The notes: generated by a model from the letters alone, not told the origin. A stretch of 64,000 nucleotides of DNA from Tepidiphilus margaritifer DSM 15129 (GCF_000425565.1 NZ_AUDR01000014.1:243501-307500), one strand, 5' to 3'; positions 16,364 through 26,539 are shown, numbered from the stretch's first letter. Numbers and translations are program-made.

Positions 16364-18082
16364 ATGAACCGTCGCTTTCGCCGTCTCTTCTTTTCGCTGG
16401 GCCTGGCCACGGCCTGTACCTGCGCGCTCGCCCAGTCGCCCCACCCTCCCATGGACACCGCCGCACCGGCTGAATCGCCGGCAGAAGAGCTCGACGGCGA
16501 AACAGTCTATTGGACCCTGATCGGTGAGATCGCCCTGCGCCAGCAAGAGTACGGCCGGGCCACCCAGGCGTTCCTGCTCGCGGCGCGCCACGCCCGCTCG
16601 GCCCAACTCGCCCGCCGCGCCGCCGAGATCGCCGCCATCACCCGCCAGAGCGACGCCCTCAACCGCGCCCTCACCCTATGGCGCCAATTCGAACCCGATA
16701 CCGAAGCCATCGAGCGCTTCGAGCGCATGCGCGCCGAGCTCGACGCCCAGCGCGAAAAAGCCGTATTGGCACAACTCGACGAAATCCTCAAAAGCCATCC
16801 CGAGCAACTGCCGCAGAACCTCCTCGGGCTGAATGCCGCCCTCGACGAGCTGGGCGATGCCGAGATGGCCCGCCGCATCGTCGAGCTCGCCACCACCCCT
16901 TACCTCGAATATCCCGAAGCACATCTGGCCCGCGCCGAAGCCGCCCGCCGCGCCGGTGACCTCCCGGCCGCGCGTCAAGCGGCCGAGCACGCCCTCACCC
17001 TGCGGCCCGACTGGGATCTCGCGCTGGCGCTGTGGGCCGAGATCCTCGGCGAACAGGGCGACACCGCAACCGCCATCACCCGTCTCGAATCCTACCTGCA
17101 AGAACACCCTTACGCGCGCGTCGTGCGCTTCACGCTCGCCAAGCACCTCGCCGTCACTCCAGGACGCGAAGAAGAATCCCTCCAGCACCTCGAAAGACTG
17201 CTCGCCGACGCCCCTGACGACACCCAGTTGCTGCAAGCCGTGGCCCTGATGGCCGAGCGCACGGGCCGGCTCGATCGCGCCATCTCCGCACTCAAGCGCG
17301 CCATCGCCAAAGGGGGAAACAATCCCGATTTCCTGCGCCTGCAGCTCGCTCAGCTCTACCTCACTGCCGGCCAGCCGCGGCGCGCCGAATTCGAGCTGCG
17401 CAAGATCTCCAATCCCCAGCTGGAGGACGAGAGCAAACGGCTCCTTGCCGACGCCCTGGCCATGCAAGGCAAGATCGAAGCGGCGTTCGACACGCTGGAC
17501 CAGACCCGCGCCGTGCTCGATCCCAAGACGGAAGTGCTCCTCAAGAGCCGCCTGCTGCAAGACGCCGGTCGGCTAGAAGACGCCCGCCGTTGGGTCGACG
17601 AAGCGATCGCCGAACTCGGCGACGAACCCGAGCTTCTCTACGAATACTCCATGATCCTAGAAAAACTCGGCCAGCACGAAGCCGCCGAAGGCTACTTGCG
17701 CAAACTCGTCGCGCTGCACCCCGACTATGCTCATGGTCTCAACGCCCTGGGCTATCTGCTCGCCGATGCCAACCGCGACCTCGACGAAGCCGAGCGACTC
17801 CTCACCCGGGCGCTCGAACTCGCCCCCAACGACCCCTTCATCCTCGACAGCGTCGGCTGGCTGCGCTATCGCCAAGGCCGCCCCGAAGAAGCGCTGACGC
17901 TGCTGCAAAGCGCCTATCGCCGTCAGTACGACCCCGAGATCGCTGCCCATCTGGTCGAGGTCCTCACCGTGCTCGGACGTACCCAAGAAGCGCAAGCCCT
18001 GCTCAAGCAGGCGATCGGCCGCTCGCCCGATGCCGAAGCGCTGCGCCGCGTGCAGCGCTGGCTGCACCAACAAGGGCGATGA
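16364..18082 (+). CDS. Exported tetratricopeptide-repeat protein
   Basis: The 572-residue protein is built of about 14 TPR-like helix pairs from residue 45 on; a clear example is FILDSVGWLRYRQGRPEEAL near the C-terminus. The N-terminus is a signal sequence (RRLFFSLGLATACTCALA). Either a signal peptidase I site after ALA or lipidation at one of the two Cys is possible. TPR proteins of this type immediately before lolB are common in betaproteobacteria and are thought to work in the periplasm or outer membrane as assembly scaffolds. Specific partner unknown. GAGGT precedes the start. Confidence 0.85.
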   Translation: MNRRFRRLFFSLGLATACTCALAQSPHPPMDTAAPAESPAEELDGETVYWTLIGEIALRQQEYGRATQAFLLAARHARSAQLARRAAEIAAITRQSDALNRALTLWRQFEPDTEAIERFERMRAELDAQREKAVLAQLDEILKSHPEQLPQNLLGLNAALDELGDAEMARRIVELATTPYLEYPEAHLARAEAARRAGDLPAARQAAEHALTLRPDWDLALALWAEILGEQGDTATAITRLESYLQEHPYARVVRFTLAKHLAVTPGREEESLQHLERLLADAPDDTQLLQAVALMAERTGRLDRAISALKRAIAKGGNNPDFLRLQLAQLYLTAGQPRRAEFELRKISNPQLEDESKRLLADALAMQGKIEAAFDTLDQTRAVLDPKTEVLLKSRLLQDAGRLEDARRWVDEAIAELGDEPELLYEYSMILEKLGQHEAAEGYLRKLVALHPDYAHGLNALGYLLADANRDLDEAERLLTRALELAPNDPFILDSVGWLRYRQGRPEEALTLLQSAYRRQYDPEIAAHLVEVLTVLGRTQEAQALLKQAIGRSPDAEALRRVQRWLHQQGR

Positions 18083-18654
18083 TTCTTCCTGCAACGCTAC
18101 GATTCGCGCTCATGGCGGCGCTGTTGCTGCCCATGGGCTGCGCCACCGTCCCCGGAAACGCCCCCGAGCCGAAAACCGCAAGCTCTGCGCCGCTGCTCAC
18201 CCGATTCCATCTCACCGGACGGCTCGCCGCCGATGACGGAGAGCATCGCTTCGCCACTGCGTTTTCCTGGAGTCACACGCCGAGCCGCGCCGAACTCTCC
18301 CTGTTCTCCCCTACCGGCCAGACGCTGGCGCGGCTCACCCTGGAAGACGGCAATGCCACGCTCGCCACGGCCGAAGGCGAGCGGCACGAAACCGACGCCG
18401 CGACACTGCTCGAACCCCTCCTCGGTTTTGCTCCGCCCCCGCTCCCCGCCCTCACCGCCTGGGTCCAAGGCGATCCCGGCCCCGTGCCCGATCGGATCGA
18501 ACGCGACGAATCAGGCAGGCCCTATCGCGTCTGGCATTCCGGCTGGATCGTCACCTTCGATTCCTGGCAAGATGCCCGCCCCCGGCGCCTGACGATCGAA
18601 CGCGGCGCCGCCCGCCTCGTGCTCCTGATCGACGGCTGGAGTTCCGAACCATGA
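18079..18654 (+). CDS. lolB: Outer-membrane lipoprotein receptor LolB
   Basis: The 191-residue lipoprotein has a lipobox (LLLPMGC, Cys21). The LolB core FHLTGRLAADDGEHRFATAF is followed by ELSLFSPTGQTLARLTLE and the GWIVTFDSW segment. LolB receives lipoproteins from LolA and inserts them in the outer membrane. The start overlaps the TPR gene stop (GATGATT) and its stop overlaps ispE (ATGA). The lolB-ispE-tRNA-prs order is the conserved one. Confidence 0.9.
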   Translation: MILPATLRFALMAALLLPMGCATVPGNAPEPKTASSAPLLTRFHLTGRLAADDGEHRFATAFSWSHTPSRAELSLFSPTGQTLARLTLEDGNATLATAEGERHETDAATLLEPLLGFAPPPLPALTAWVQGDPGPVPDRIERDESGRPYRVWHSGWIVTFDSWQDARPRRLTIERGAARLVLLIDGWSSEP

Positions 18655-19493
18655 GCGAGCGCCTAACAGGCTGTCCGGCCCCGGCCAAGCTCAACACCTT
18701 CCTGCACGTCGTCGGTCGACGCGCCGATGGCTACCATTTGCTGCAATCGCACTTTCGCCTCATCGACTGGAGCGACATGCTCGACTTCGAGCGCCGCGAC
18801 GACGGGCTCATCCGCCGCACGCACGAGGTCCCCGGCGTGCCCGAATCGGCCGATCTGACGCTGCGCGCCGCCCATCTGCTCCAGTCGCGACTCGGCACCC
18901 CTTACGGCGTCGACATCACCCTGCACAAGGTCCTGCCCACGGGCGCCGGTTTGGGCGGAGGCAGTTCGGATGCCGCCACCACCCTGATCGCCCTCAACCG
19001 CCTCTGGAACGGAGGGCTCTCCCGTACCCAGCTCATGGAACTCGGCCTGCAGCTCGGCGCCGACGTCCCTTTCTTCCTCTTCGGCGAAGACGCTTTCGTC
19101 GAGGGGATCGGCGAGCGTCTCACCCCTTATCCTGGTCCCGAGCGCTGGTTCGTGGTCGTGTGGCCAGGTATTCACGTCTCCACAGCCCAGGTTTTCGCCT
19201 CGCCCCGCTTGACAAGGAATACCCCCATTGGCACAATAGCGTCTCTCGCAACGACGCCTCTGCGAAACGATCTCGAACCGGTGGTAAGAGCGTTGTTTCC
19301 AGAAGTCGATGCGGCGCTCGAATGGCTCGCCCGGCATGCCGGAACGGCCAGAATGAGCGGATCGGGCAGTTGCGTGTTCGCCGAATTCGCGGAGCCCTCC
19401 GAGGCCGAGCGCATCGCCGCCCAAGTCCCTTCGGGCTGGCAGGCAAAAGTCGCGCGAACGCTGCACCGCCATCCGCTCCATGATTGGTTCTGA
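18651..19493 (+). CDS. ispE: 4-diphosphocytidyl-2-C-methyl-D-erythritol kinase
   Basis: The GHMP kinase of the non-mevalonate isoprenoid pathway phosphorylates CDP-ME. The 280-residue protein starts MSERLTGCPAPAKLNTFLHV (substrate-binding PAPAKLN). The ATP loop LPTGAGLGGGSSDAA lies near residue 88-102 and the GHMP C-terminal motif MSGSGSCVFAEF near 236. Normal length. tRNA-Gln follows 22 bases downstream. Confidence 0.95.
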   Translation: MSERLTGCPAPAKLNTFLHVVGRRADGYHLLQSHFRLIDWSDMLDFERRDDGLIRRTHEVPGVPESADLTLRAAHLLQSRLGTPYGVDITLHKVLPTGAGLGGGSSDAATTLIALNRLWNGGLSRTQLMELGLQLGADVPFFLFGEDAFVEGIGERLTPYPGPERWFVVVWPGIHVSTAQVFASPRLTRNTPIGTIASLATTPLRNDLEPVVRALFPEVDAALEWLARHAGTARMSGSGSCVFAEFAEPSEAERIAAQVPSGWQAKVARTLHRHPLHDWF

Positions 19494-19515
19494 GCGCCGC
19501 TGCGAACCGGTTACT

Positions 19516-19592
19516 TGGGGAGTCGCCAAGCTGGTCAAGGCACCGGATTTTGATTCCGGCATTCGAGGGTTCGAATCCTTCCTCCCCAGCCA
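19516..19592 (+). tRNA. tRNA-Gln (anticodon TTG)
   Basis: The cloverleaf is complete. Acceptor TGGGGAG pairs with CTCCCCA, and the anticodon stem CCGGA/TCCGG holds the loop TTTTGAT (anticodon TTG). The T arm is GAGGGTTCGAATCCTTC, and a discriminator G is followed by an encoded CCA. Its place between ispE and prs is conserved in beta- and gammaproteobacteria. Confidence 0.97.
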
Positions 19593-19679
19593 ACACGACG
19601 GGCAGGCGCCTCTCGCCTGCCCGTTTCGACTTTCGCGGGTCTGGTCCCGTGACGACGGACTCGGGTGCGGAGAATACGC

Positions 19680-20633
19680 ATGCCTCGCGGCAGCATGATG
19701 GTTTTCACCGGCAACGCCAACCCCAAGCTCGCACAAGACGTGGTGCGGCGCCTGGGAATCCCGCTGGGAGCGGCCACGGTCGGCCGTTTTTCCGACGGAG
19801 AAATCAACGTCGAAATCCTGGAAAACGTCCGCGGTCAGGACGTCTTCATCCTGCAGCCCACCTGCGCCCCGACCAACGACAACCTCATGGAGCTCATCGT
19901 GTTGGTCGATGCGCTCAAGCGCGCCTCGGCCTGGCGCATCACCGCGGCCCTGCCCTACTTCGGCTATGCGCGGCAAGACCGACGCCCCCGCTCGGCGCGG
20001 GTCCCCATCACCGCCAAGGTCGTGGCCAACATGTTGCAGGCCGTAGGGGTGCAGCGCGTGCTCACCATGGATCTCCACGCCGACCAGATCCAGGGATTCT
20101 TCGATATCCCGGTGGATAACATCTACGCCACCCCCGTGCTCCTCGACGACCTCGAAAAACAACGCTACGAGAACCTCATGGTCGTCTCGCCCGACGTCGG
20201 CGGCGTGGTGCGCGCCCGCGCGTTTGCCAAGCGCCTCGACTGCGACCTCGCCATCATCGACAAGCGCCGCCCCAAGGCCAACGTCTCCGAAGTCATGAAC
20301 ATCATCGGCGAAGTCAAGGGGCGCACCTGCGTCATCATGGACGACATCGTCGATACCGCCGGCACCCTGTGCAAGGCTGCCCAAGCCCTCAAGGAACACG
20401 GGGCCACGCGCGTGCTCGCCTACTGTACCCACCCTGTGCTCTCCGGCACGGCGGTCGCCCGAATCCAGGATTCCGAACTCGACGAACTCGTGGTCACCGA
20501 CACCATCCCGCTGCGCGACGATGCCCGTGCCTGCCCCAAGATTCGCCAAGTCTCGGTGAGCGCGCTCATCGCCGACACCTTGCTTCGCATCAGCAACGAA
20601 GAGTCGGTGAGCTCGCTCTTCAACGAAGTCTAG
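19680..20633 (+). CDS. prs: Ribose-phosphate pyrophosphokinase
   Basis: Prs makes PRPP from ribose 5-phosphate and ATP for nucleotide, His, Trp and NAD synthesis. The 317-residue protein begins [20 protein letters not shown]. It has the [13 protein letters not shown] and [11 protein letters not shown] segments and the PRPP-binding loop [13 protein letters not shown] near residue 220. Start 19680 follows GGAGA; ATGs at 19665 and 19695 are less suited. Length is that of class I Prs. Confidence 0.96.
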   Translation: MPRGSMMVFTGNANPKLAQDVVRRLGIPLGAATVGRFSDGEINVEILENVRGQDVFILQPTCAPTNDNLMELIVLVDALKRASAWRITAALPYFGYARQDRRPRSARVPITAKVVANMLQAVGVQRVLTMDLHADQIQGFFDIPVDNIYATPVLLDDLEKQRYENLMVVSPDVGGVVRARAFAKRLDCDLAIIDKRRPKANVSEVMNIIGEVKGRTCVIMDDIVDTAGTLCKAAQALKEHGATRVLAYCTHPVLSGTAVARIQDSELDELVVTDTIPLRDDARACPKIRQVSVSALIADTLLRISNEESVSSLFNEV

Positions 20634-20638
20634 TTTTC

Positions 20639-20684
20639 CCGGCCCTTCGTGGGCCGGATACCCTGCCGCCTGGTCGCGGGCGGC
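20639..20684 (+). promoter_or_regulatory. Two-hairpin leader upstream of rplY
   Basis: CCGGCCC/GGGCCGG (20639-20645 with 20651-20657) and GCCGCC/GGCGGC (20665-20670 with 20679-20684) form two adjacent stems in the 78-base prs-rplY gap, before the ribosome site AAGGAG. No T run follows, so they are not an ordinary terminator. A protein L25 autoregulatory leader or an mRNA-processing structure is possible; I cannot show either. Confidence 0.35.
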
Positions 20685-20711
20685 ACCCAGCAACCGCAAG
20701 GAGAAACTTCG

Positions 20712-21347
20712 ATGCAAATCACCGTGAAAGCCAGCCGGAGAACCGAGCAGGGATCGCGTGCGAGCCGCCGCCTGCGTCGTGCCGGCCGCGTGCCCGGTAT
20801 CGTCTACGGCGGCGACAAAGCCCCCCAGCCGATCACACTCGATCACAACGAGCTCTACCACCAGCTCAACAACGAGGCGTTCCACGCCTCCATCCTCACG
20901 CTCGAAATCGATGGTGAGCGTGAGAACGTCTTGCTGCGCGACACCCAATGGCACGCCTACAAGCCGCTCGTGCTGCACGTCGACTTCCAGCGCGTCTCGG
21001 CCGACGAGAAAATCCACCTCAACGTGCCGCTGCACTTCGTCGGCGCCGAAGAAAGCCCCGCCGTCAAACTCGGCGGCTGCATCGTCAGCCACGTGCTCAC
21101 CGAAGTGGAAGTGCGCTGCCTGCCCAAAGATCTGCCCGAATACATCACCGTCGATCTCTCCGGCCTGCAGCCCGAACAGTCGCTGCATCTATCGCAGCTC
21201 ACCCTGCCCCCTGGCGTCGAGATCGTATACCACGGCGAGGGCGATCCGGTCGTAGCCACCGCGCTCAAGATACGCGGTGAAGGCGAGAGCGAGGGCGAAG
21301 GCGAAGCGCAAACCGGTACCGAAGGCGGCGAATCGGCTGCCACCTGA
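20712..21347 (+). CDS. rplY: 50S ribosomal protein L25/general stress protein Ctc
   Basis: The 211-residue long form has a 5S rRNA-binding L25 domain (1-95, with [16 protein letters not shown] near residue 20) and a C-terminal TL5/Ctc beta domain (about 100-190). An acidic Gly/Glu tail ([14 protein letters not shown]) ends the protein. It binds 5S rRNA on the 50S subunit. The start at 20712 follows AAGGAGAA. The tail codes for a charged disordered end common in betaproteobacterial Ctc proteins. Confidence 0.94.
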   Translation: MQITVKASRRTEQGSRASRRLRRAGRVPGIVYGGDKAPQPITLDHNELYHQLNNEAFHASILTLEIDGERENVLLRDTQWHAYKPLVLHVDFQRVSADEKIHLNVPLHFVGAEESPAVKLGGCIVSHVLTEVEVRCLPKDLPEYITVDLSGLQPEQSLHLSQLTLPPGVEIVYHGEGDPVVATALKIRGEGESEGEGEAQTGTEGGESAAT

Positions 21348-21361
21348 GCCCCACTGCAGCC

Positions 21362-21982
21362 ATGACACAGCGACCTGGCGCGGCACCGCGCCTCGTGGTC
21401 GGCCTCGGCAACCCCGGGGCCGAATACGCCCAGACCCGGCACAATGCCGGGTTTTGGTTTTGTGAGCGCCTCGCCGACATGCTCGGCATCACGCTCGCCC
21501 CCGAGTCCCGCTTCCACGGTCTCGTCGGCCGCGCAGGCGAGCTACGGCTGCTGCTGCCCACCACCTACATGAACCGCAGCGGCCTGGCGGTGGGAACCCT
21601 TGCACACTTCTTTCGCATCGAACCCGAAGCAATCCTCGTGGTCCACGATGAATTGGACCTCTCCCCCGGGCAGGTGCGCCTCAAGTTCGGCGGCAGTCAC
21701 GCCGGCCACAATGGCCTCAAGGACATCCAAGCCGCGCTCGGTACCGACCGCTTCTGGCGTCTGCGCCTGGGGATCGGTCATCCGGGGCAGCGCGACGCGG
21801 TGATCCACTACGTGCTCAAGCCCCCCCGCGCCGAAGAGCGCGAGGCGATCGAGGAGGCCATCGAGCGCGCGCTCGCCGCCTGGCCCGACATCGCCGCCGG
21901 GCAGTGGGAACGCGCCATGGGGCGCATCAACGCCAAAACCAAACCGCCCAAGAGCGGCCCAACAGACAAGGAAGTAAAGTAA
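21362..21982 (+). CDS. pth: Peptidyl-tRNA hydrolase
   Basis: Pth releases peptides from prematurely dropped peptidyl-tRNA. The 206-residue protein shows [20 protein letters not shown] (catalytic His in RHNAGF) and [18 protein letters not shown], with the active-site Asp, and [13 protein letters not shown] also match. The stop overlaps the ychF start by one base (TAATG). Confidence 0.95.
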   Translation: MTQRPGAAPRLVVGLGNPGAEYAQTRHNAGFWFCERLADMLGITLAPESRFHGLVGRAGELRLLLPTTYMNRSGLAVGTLAHFFRIEPEAILVVHDELDLSPGQVRLKFGGSHAGHNGLKDIQAALGTDRFWRLRLGIGHPGQRDAVIHYVLKPPRAEEREAIEEAIERALAAWPDIAAGQWERAMGRINAKTKPPKSGPTDKEVK

Positions 21983-23073
21983 TGAGTCTGCGCTGTGGCA
22001 TCGTCGGACTACCCAACGTCGGCAAATCCACCCTCTTCAACGCGCTTACCAAAGCGGGGATCGAAGCGGCCAACTACCCCTTCTGCACCATCGAACCCAA
22101 CGTGGGCGTGGTCGAAGTCCCCGACCCGCGCCTGGCCGAACTCGCCCGCATCGTACAGCCCCAGCGCATCGTCCCGGCCATCGTCGAATTCGTCGACATC
22201 GCCGGACTGGTGGCCGGTGCGAGCAAGGGCGAGGGGCTGGGCAATCAGTTCCTCGCAAACATCCGCGAGACCGACGCCATCGTGCACGTCGTGCGTTGTT
22301 TCGAGGATCCCAACGTGGTACACGTCGCTGGCGGTGTCGATCCCTTGCGCGACATCGAGGTGATCGACACCGAGCTCGCGCTCGCCGATCTCGCCACGGT
22401 GGAAAAGGCCCTCACCCGCTGGCGCAAACCGGCACAGGCCGGCGACAAGGACGCCAAGGCGCTGGTGGCCGTGCTCGAACGCGCCTACGCCCAACTCGAC
22501 GCCGGCAAACCGGTGCGGGCGCTCGCACTCACCAAGGAAGAGCAGGCGCTCCTCAAGCCCCTCTTTCTGCTCACCGCCAAGCCCGTGCTCTACGCCGCGA
22601 ACGTGAGCGAGAACGGTTTCGCCGACAACCCCCTGCTCGAAGCCGTACGCGAACACGCCGCCGCCGAGGGGGCCGAAGTCGTCCCCATCTGCGCCGCGAT
22701 CGAAGCCGAGATCGCCGAGCTCGATGACGAGGACAAACAAGCCTTCCTCGCCGAGATGGGGCTGGAAGAACCTGGCCTGAACCGGCTCATTCGCGCCGCC
22801 TACCGCCTGCTCGGCCTACAGACCTACTTCACCGCCGGCGTCAAGGAAGTACGCGCCTGGACCATTCCCATCGGCGCCACCGCCCCGCAGGCCGCCGGCG
22901 TCATCCACACCGACTTCGAGCGCGGCTTCATCCGCGCCCAAACCATCGCCTATGAAGATTTCATCCGCTACGGCGGCGAACACGGCGCCAAGGAAGCCGG
23001 CAAAATGCGCGCCGAGGGCAAGGACTACGTGATTCAGGACGGCGACGTGATCCACTTCCTGTTCAACGTTTAA
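21982..23073 (+). CDS. ychF: Redox-regulated ATPase YchF (Obg-like)
   Basis: The 363-residue P-loop protein has G1 GLPNVGKST at residues 8-16 and the switch region [30 protein letters not shown] corresponds to G3, and a C-terminal TGS domain ends [10 protein letters not shown]. Unlike other Obg-type GTPases, YchF prefers ATP; it associates with ribosomes and is linked to oxidative stress responses. Start set by the TAATG overlap with pth and by length. Confidence 0.95.
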   Translation: MSLRCGIVGLPNVGKSTLFNALTKAGIEAANYPFCTIEPNVGVVEVPDPRLAELARIVQPQRIVPAIVEFVDIAGLVAGASKGEGLGNQFLANIRETDAIVHVVRCFEDPNVVHVAGGVDPLRDIEVIDTELALADLATVEKALTRWRKPAQAGDKDAKALVAVLERAYAQLDAGKPVRALALTKEEQALLKPLFLLTAKPVLYAANVSENGFADNPLLEAVREHAAAEGAEVVPICAAIEAEIAELDDEDKQAFLAEMGLEEPGLNRLIRAAYRLLGLQTYFTAGVKEVRAWTIPIGATAPQAAGVIHTDFERGFIRAQTIAYEDFIRYGGEHGAKEAGKMRAEGKDYVIQDGDVIHFLFNV

Positions 23074-23090
23074 GCGCAGGCCGAAGCACC

Positions 23091-24023
23091 ATGTCGCCGT
23101 CCGATCCCGCCCCCCCTTCTCCGCGTAGCGCCTGGGCCCTGCTGCTGCTCGTCGTCATCCTCTGGGGGGCCAACTGGCCCATCATGAAATACGGGCTGCA
23201 GTACATCCCGCCAATCGCGTTTGCCGCGGCGCGCATGGTGCTCGGGACCGCCATTCTCGCCGCCGTGGCCGCCTGGCGCGGGCAATTGCAGTGGCCGCAC
23301 CGCGACGACTGGCCGGTGGTGCTCGGCGTGGGTTTGCTGCAGATGGCCGCTTTCAGCGCCCTGGTCAACGTCGGTTTGCAGTACGTCTCCGCCGGTCGTT
23401 CGGCCATCCTCGCCTATACCACACCGCTATGGGTGTTGCCGCTCGCCGTGTGGCGGCTGCGCGAGCCGCTCACCCGTCTGCGGCTGCTGGGCGTCACCCT
23501 AGGGCTTGCCGGCGTGCTGATCCTCTTCAATCCGCTTGCCTTCGATTGGCATGATCCTCAGGTGCTGTTCGGCAACGGGGCGCTGCTGCTCGCGGCGCTC
23601 CTGTGGGCGGTACTGATCGTGCAGGTACGGGGCCATCGCTGGCGCGGCACGCCGCTTTCGCTCGCTCCCTGGCAGATGGGCATCGCGGCCCTGGTTCTGC
23701 TGCCGCTCTCCCTCGCGCTGGAAGACGTCGCCCACATCCGCTGGGAAACCCCGCTGTGGGCCATCCTGCTCTACAACGGGCCGATCACCACCGCTTTCTG
23801 TTTTTGGGCGATGATCACCGTCACGCGGGCGTTGCCCGCCATCACCACCAGCCTCGCCACCCTGAGCGTGCCGCTGGTGGGCTATCTCGCCTCCATGGCC
23901 ATGCTGGGCGAGACGCTGCCGTGGAACGACCTCGCCGGTTTCGTATTCATCCTCACCGGCCTGGTGGCCGCCACGCTCGACGACGCCTTGCGCCATCGCC
24001 GCGGGCGCGCGAACCGCGGTTGA
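23091..24023 (+). CDS. EamA/DMT-family transporter
   Basis: The 310-residue inner-membrane protein has ten predicted helices and two EamA repeats; the first starts LLLLVVILWGANWPIMKYGLQ and the second near residue 160. Family members export amino acids or metabolites. Substrate cannot be read from sequence. It follows ychF by 17 bases. Confidence 0.85.
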   Translation: MSPSDPAPPSPRSAWALLLLVVILWGANWPIMKYGLQYIPPIAFAAARMVLGTAILAAVAAWRGQLQWPHRDDWPVVLGVGLLQMAAFSALVNVGLQYVSAGRSAILAYTTPLWVLPLAVWRLREPLTRLRLLGVTLGLAGVLILFNPLAFDWHDPQVLFGNGALLLAALLWAVLIVQVRGHRWRGTPLSLAPWQMGIAALVLLPLSLALEDVAHIRWETPLWAILLYNGPITTAFCFWAMITVTRALPAITTSLATLSVPLVGYLASMAMLGETLPWNDLAGFVFILTGLVAATLDDALRHRRGRANRG

Positions 24024-24077
24024 TCTTTTTGGTCCGACGATCCACCTAGAATCATCGTTCGCAAGGAAACGATCGTC

Positions 24078-24839
24078 ATGACCGAAACGCATATCCTGGA
24101 AGAAATCGCCGAACTGCTCGCGGCCTCCCGCCGGCCGCTCTTCATTACCGGAGCCGGTATCTCGGCAGCCTCCGGATTGCCCACCTACCGCGGCACGGGC
24201 GGACTCTATGCCGACGGAGTCAACGAGGAAGGCTTGCCTTACGAAGAAGTGCTGTCCGGGCACATGCTGCAGGCAAGGCCGGAACTCACTTGGCGCGAGC
24301 TTGCGCGCATGGCCTGCCGGCTGGCGCACGCACGTGCCAACGCCGCGCACCGCGCCATTGCGGAAGTGCCGCACGCGGTGGTACTCACGCAGAACGTCGA
24401 CGGCTTGCACCTCGAGGCGGGTAGCCGCCAAGTCATCGAAATCCACGGCAACTTGCGCGAACTCTATTGCACCACCTGCGCCCATACCCGTCCGGCAGGG
24501 GATTGGGGGCGCCTGCCGATTCCGCCGCGCTGTCCCCAGTGCGGCGCAGTGCTGCGTCCCGGGGTCGTGCTCTTTGGTGAGCCCCTTCCCCGATTGGCCG
24601 TGGAACGACTTGAAGAAGAGCTCGCACGCGGATTCGATCTCGTCTTCACCATCGGCACCACCAGCCTCTTTCCCTACATCGCCGAACCGGTGGCGCTCGC
24701 CGCCAGCGCCGGCATACCTACGGTAGAAATCAACCCGGAACGAACCGCCGTCTCGCATCTCGTCGATTACCGCCTGCGTGGCGATGCGGCCACGCTCCTG
24801 CCACGGATCGTGGCCGGAGCGCGGGCGAGGGAGGGGTAA
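24078..24839 (+). CDS. Sirtuin-type NAD-dependent protein deacylase
   Basis: The 253-residue sirtuin has GAGISAASGLPTYRG near residue 25, TQNVDGLH near 98 and the catalytic His in IHGN near 122. A zinc ribbon CTTC...CPQC, GTTSLFPYIAEP and VEINPERT complete the fold. It removes acyl groups from lysines using NAD. The pairing with the Pat-like acetyltransferase at 38573 in the same window is suggestive of a lysine acetylation cycle. AAGGAAACG precedes the start. It is distinct from the defence-type SIR2 gene at 62575. Confidence 0.92.
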   Translation: MTETHILEEIAELLAASRRPLFITGAGISAASGLPTYRGTGGLYADGVNEEGLPYEEVLSGHMLQARPELTWRELARMACRLAHARANAAHRAIAEVPHAVVLTQNVDGLHLEAGSRQVIEIHGNLRELYCTTCAHTRPAGDWGRLPIPPRCPQCGAVLRPGVVLFGEPLPRLAVERLEEELARGFDLVFTIGTTSLFPYIAEPVALAASAGIPTVEINPERTAVSHLVDYRLRGDAATLLPRIVAGARAREG

Positions 24840-24968
24840 ATCCAGAGATCAGTGAGAGCCGCTGCTGCCAACCCCGCAGATCGACCGTCCGCCTTGAAAA
24901 ACTGGATGGCCAAAGGTAAGCGACAATCCTTATTCCATATAACCAAGTCATTCTATAGGAATTTGCCG

Positions 24969-25550
24969 ATGAAACGCCACTTCTCCCGAAGCCTCCTGAT
25001 CACCGCCGCAGCCGCCTTTCTATCCGCTACGATGCTTACCACTGCTTCCGCCGATCCACCCCCTTGGGCACCGGCCCACGGTTGGCGCAAACAGCATGAT
25101 CCCCTTTACCTAGGGTACTCGGGGAAAAAATGGGGCAACGATTTCGGCATCTACGCTGGCCGCTGCAATCGCGAGGCGCTCGGTGCCGCGCTGGGCGGAA
25201 TGGCCGGCGCCGCCGTGGGTAGCCAAATCGGCGAGGGCGGCAGTCGGGCGGCGGCGATCATCCTCGGCAGCGTCCTCGGCGCTGTGCTCGGCGCCGAACT
25301 GGGACGCCAGATGGACGAAGAGGATCGGGCCTGTTTCGGGCACACGCTGGAGCTCGGTAAACGGGGACAGACCGTGAGCTGGCGTACTCCTTATGGCGTT
25401 ACCTATGCCGTCACCCCGCTGGATGAATTCGTCCGCGATGGGCGCAAGTGCCGTCATTACGAGACGGTGATCACACGCGACGGGCGCAAGGAGAAAGTCC
25501 GCGGCAAGGCGTGCGCCGTGGGTGAAGGTCGCTGGGAAGTGATCGACTGA
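24969..25550 (+). CDS. Glycine-zipper surface protein (RT0821/Lpp0805 type)
   Basis: The 193-residue exported protein has a signal peptide (RHFSRSLLITAAAAFLSATM, processing after TTASA) and a 2TM glycine zipper at about 62-105 (ALGGMAGAAVGSQIGEGGSR and GSVLGAVLGAELGRQMDEED). The C-terminal domain has GQTVSWRTPYGVTYAVTP, as in rickettsial 17-kDa-like antigens. A role in the outer membrane or periplasm is inferred. The 129-base upstream gap is AT-rich but I see no convincing promoter. Start 24969 follows AGGA. Confidence 0.85.
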   Translation: MKRHFSRSLLITAAAAFLSATMLTTASADPPPWAPAHGWRKQHDPLYLGYSGKKWGNDFGIYAGRCNREALGAALGGMAGAAVGSQIGEGGSRAAAIILGSVLGAVLGAELGRQMDEEDRACFGHTLELGKRGQTVSWRTPYGVTYAVTPLDEFVRDGRKCRHYETVITRDGRKEKVRGKACAVGEGRWEVID

Positions 25551-25560
25551 ACCGACGGTC

Positions 25561-26472
25561 TCAGGTTGGCGTCTGCACTGCCCGTTCGATGAACTCCCCC
25601 AGCGCCTGCGCCACGGCCTGCGGCTGTTCGTGGTGCATCATGTGTCCCGCTTCGGCGATCGACCGTCCCTCCCAGTGGCGAAAACACGCCTTGCGCGCCT
25701 CCCAATCGGCGGAGAGCTGGCGCGGGATTTCCGATTCTTCGCCCCATAGCCACAGGCAAGGCGCGGTGACGGCGCGCCAGCAGGACTTGGCTTCCTCCAG
25801 GCGATAGAGGATGGGATTGAGGATCTTGTGCCGCGGATCGGCGCGGAAGGCGAGCCGTCCGTCGGGGGCTTGCCGTAGCCAGCAGGCGGCCACGAAGCGC
25901 GCCCGATCGAGCGGCAGACGAGGGTGCCGCCGGCACAGGCGCTGTGCGAATTCCTCGATCGATTCCGGGGCGTTCAAGGTGGGCGGCGCTGCGAGCTGGT
26001 CGAGCCAGCTGCGATAACGCTGGGGCACTTCTTCGGGGCGATGTTCGGGCAGACCAAAGCCTTCCAGCAGGGCGAGCGCGCGCACGCGTTCCGGGCGAAT
26101 GCCGGCATAGAGTCCGGCGACGTTGCCTCCCATGCTGTGACCGACCAGTACCACGTCTTTCCCGGGCGCGAGCGCGTCGAGCAGCGCTTCCAGATCCGCC
26201 AGGTAGTCCGGAAACCAGTATCCGTGGGTACACCAGGCGCTATCGCCGAAGCCGCGCCAGTCGGGGGCGATCAAGCGGTAGGGTAGCGGATGATCGAGCA
26301 GCGCATCGACCACGAACTGCCAGGTGGCGCCGCTGTCCATCCAGCCGTGCAATAGGAACACGGGCAGCCCTGCCTCCGGCCCCCATTCGCGCACGCACGA
26401 CTCCAGACCACGCAGCGGCAACTGCCGGATGCGCGGCGTGTGTCGCGGCCGGTATGCAACGGGTTTCTCCAT
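25561..26472 (-). CDS. Alpha/beta-hydrolase
   Basis: The 303-residue hydrolase has the oxyanion region FLLHGWMDSGATW, nucleophile elbow VGHSMGGN and acid/His positions ending with IAEAGHMMHHEQP. It resembles human serine hydrolase-like (SERHL/MEST) members of the fold; the substrate is unknown. Start 26472 follows AAGGAGA and is preferred to an upstream frame of 89 codons that overlaps gluQ. It is divergent from gluQ, with 67 bases between starts. Confidence 0.88.
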   Translation of the reverse strand: MEKPVAYRPRHTPRIRQLPLRGLESCVREWGPEAGLPVFLLHGWMDSGATWQFVVDALLDHPLPYRLIAPDWRGFGDSAWCTHGYWFPDYLADLEALLDALAPGKDVVLVGHSMGGNVAGLYAGIRPERVRALALLEGFGLPEHRPEEVPQRYRSWLDQLAAPPTLNAPESIEEFAQRLCRRHPRLPLDRARFVAACWLRQAPDGRLAFRADPRHKILNPILYRLEEAKSCWRAVTAPCLWLWGEESEIPRQLSADWEARKACFRHWEGRSIAEAGHMMHHEQPQAVAQALGEFIERAVQTPT

Positions 26473-26539
26473 TTTTCCGTCTCCTTTGGTCCGTAGTAGG
26501 ATGGGACCTGCCATTTTTTCATTCTCATCGCCAGATCGC

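Noticed and set aside
18663..21188. Very long open frame on the minus strand over ispE, tRNA-Gln, prs and rplY
   Set aside because: It is a GC-rich shadow frame: it crosses a tRNA and four well-supported plus-strand features, has no recognisable domain and no ribosome site.
24078..24839. First SIR2 gene as part of a defence system
   Set aside because: It has the zinc ribbon, GAGIS and TQNVDGLH of a housekeeping deacylase and lies among metabolic genes.
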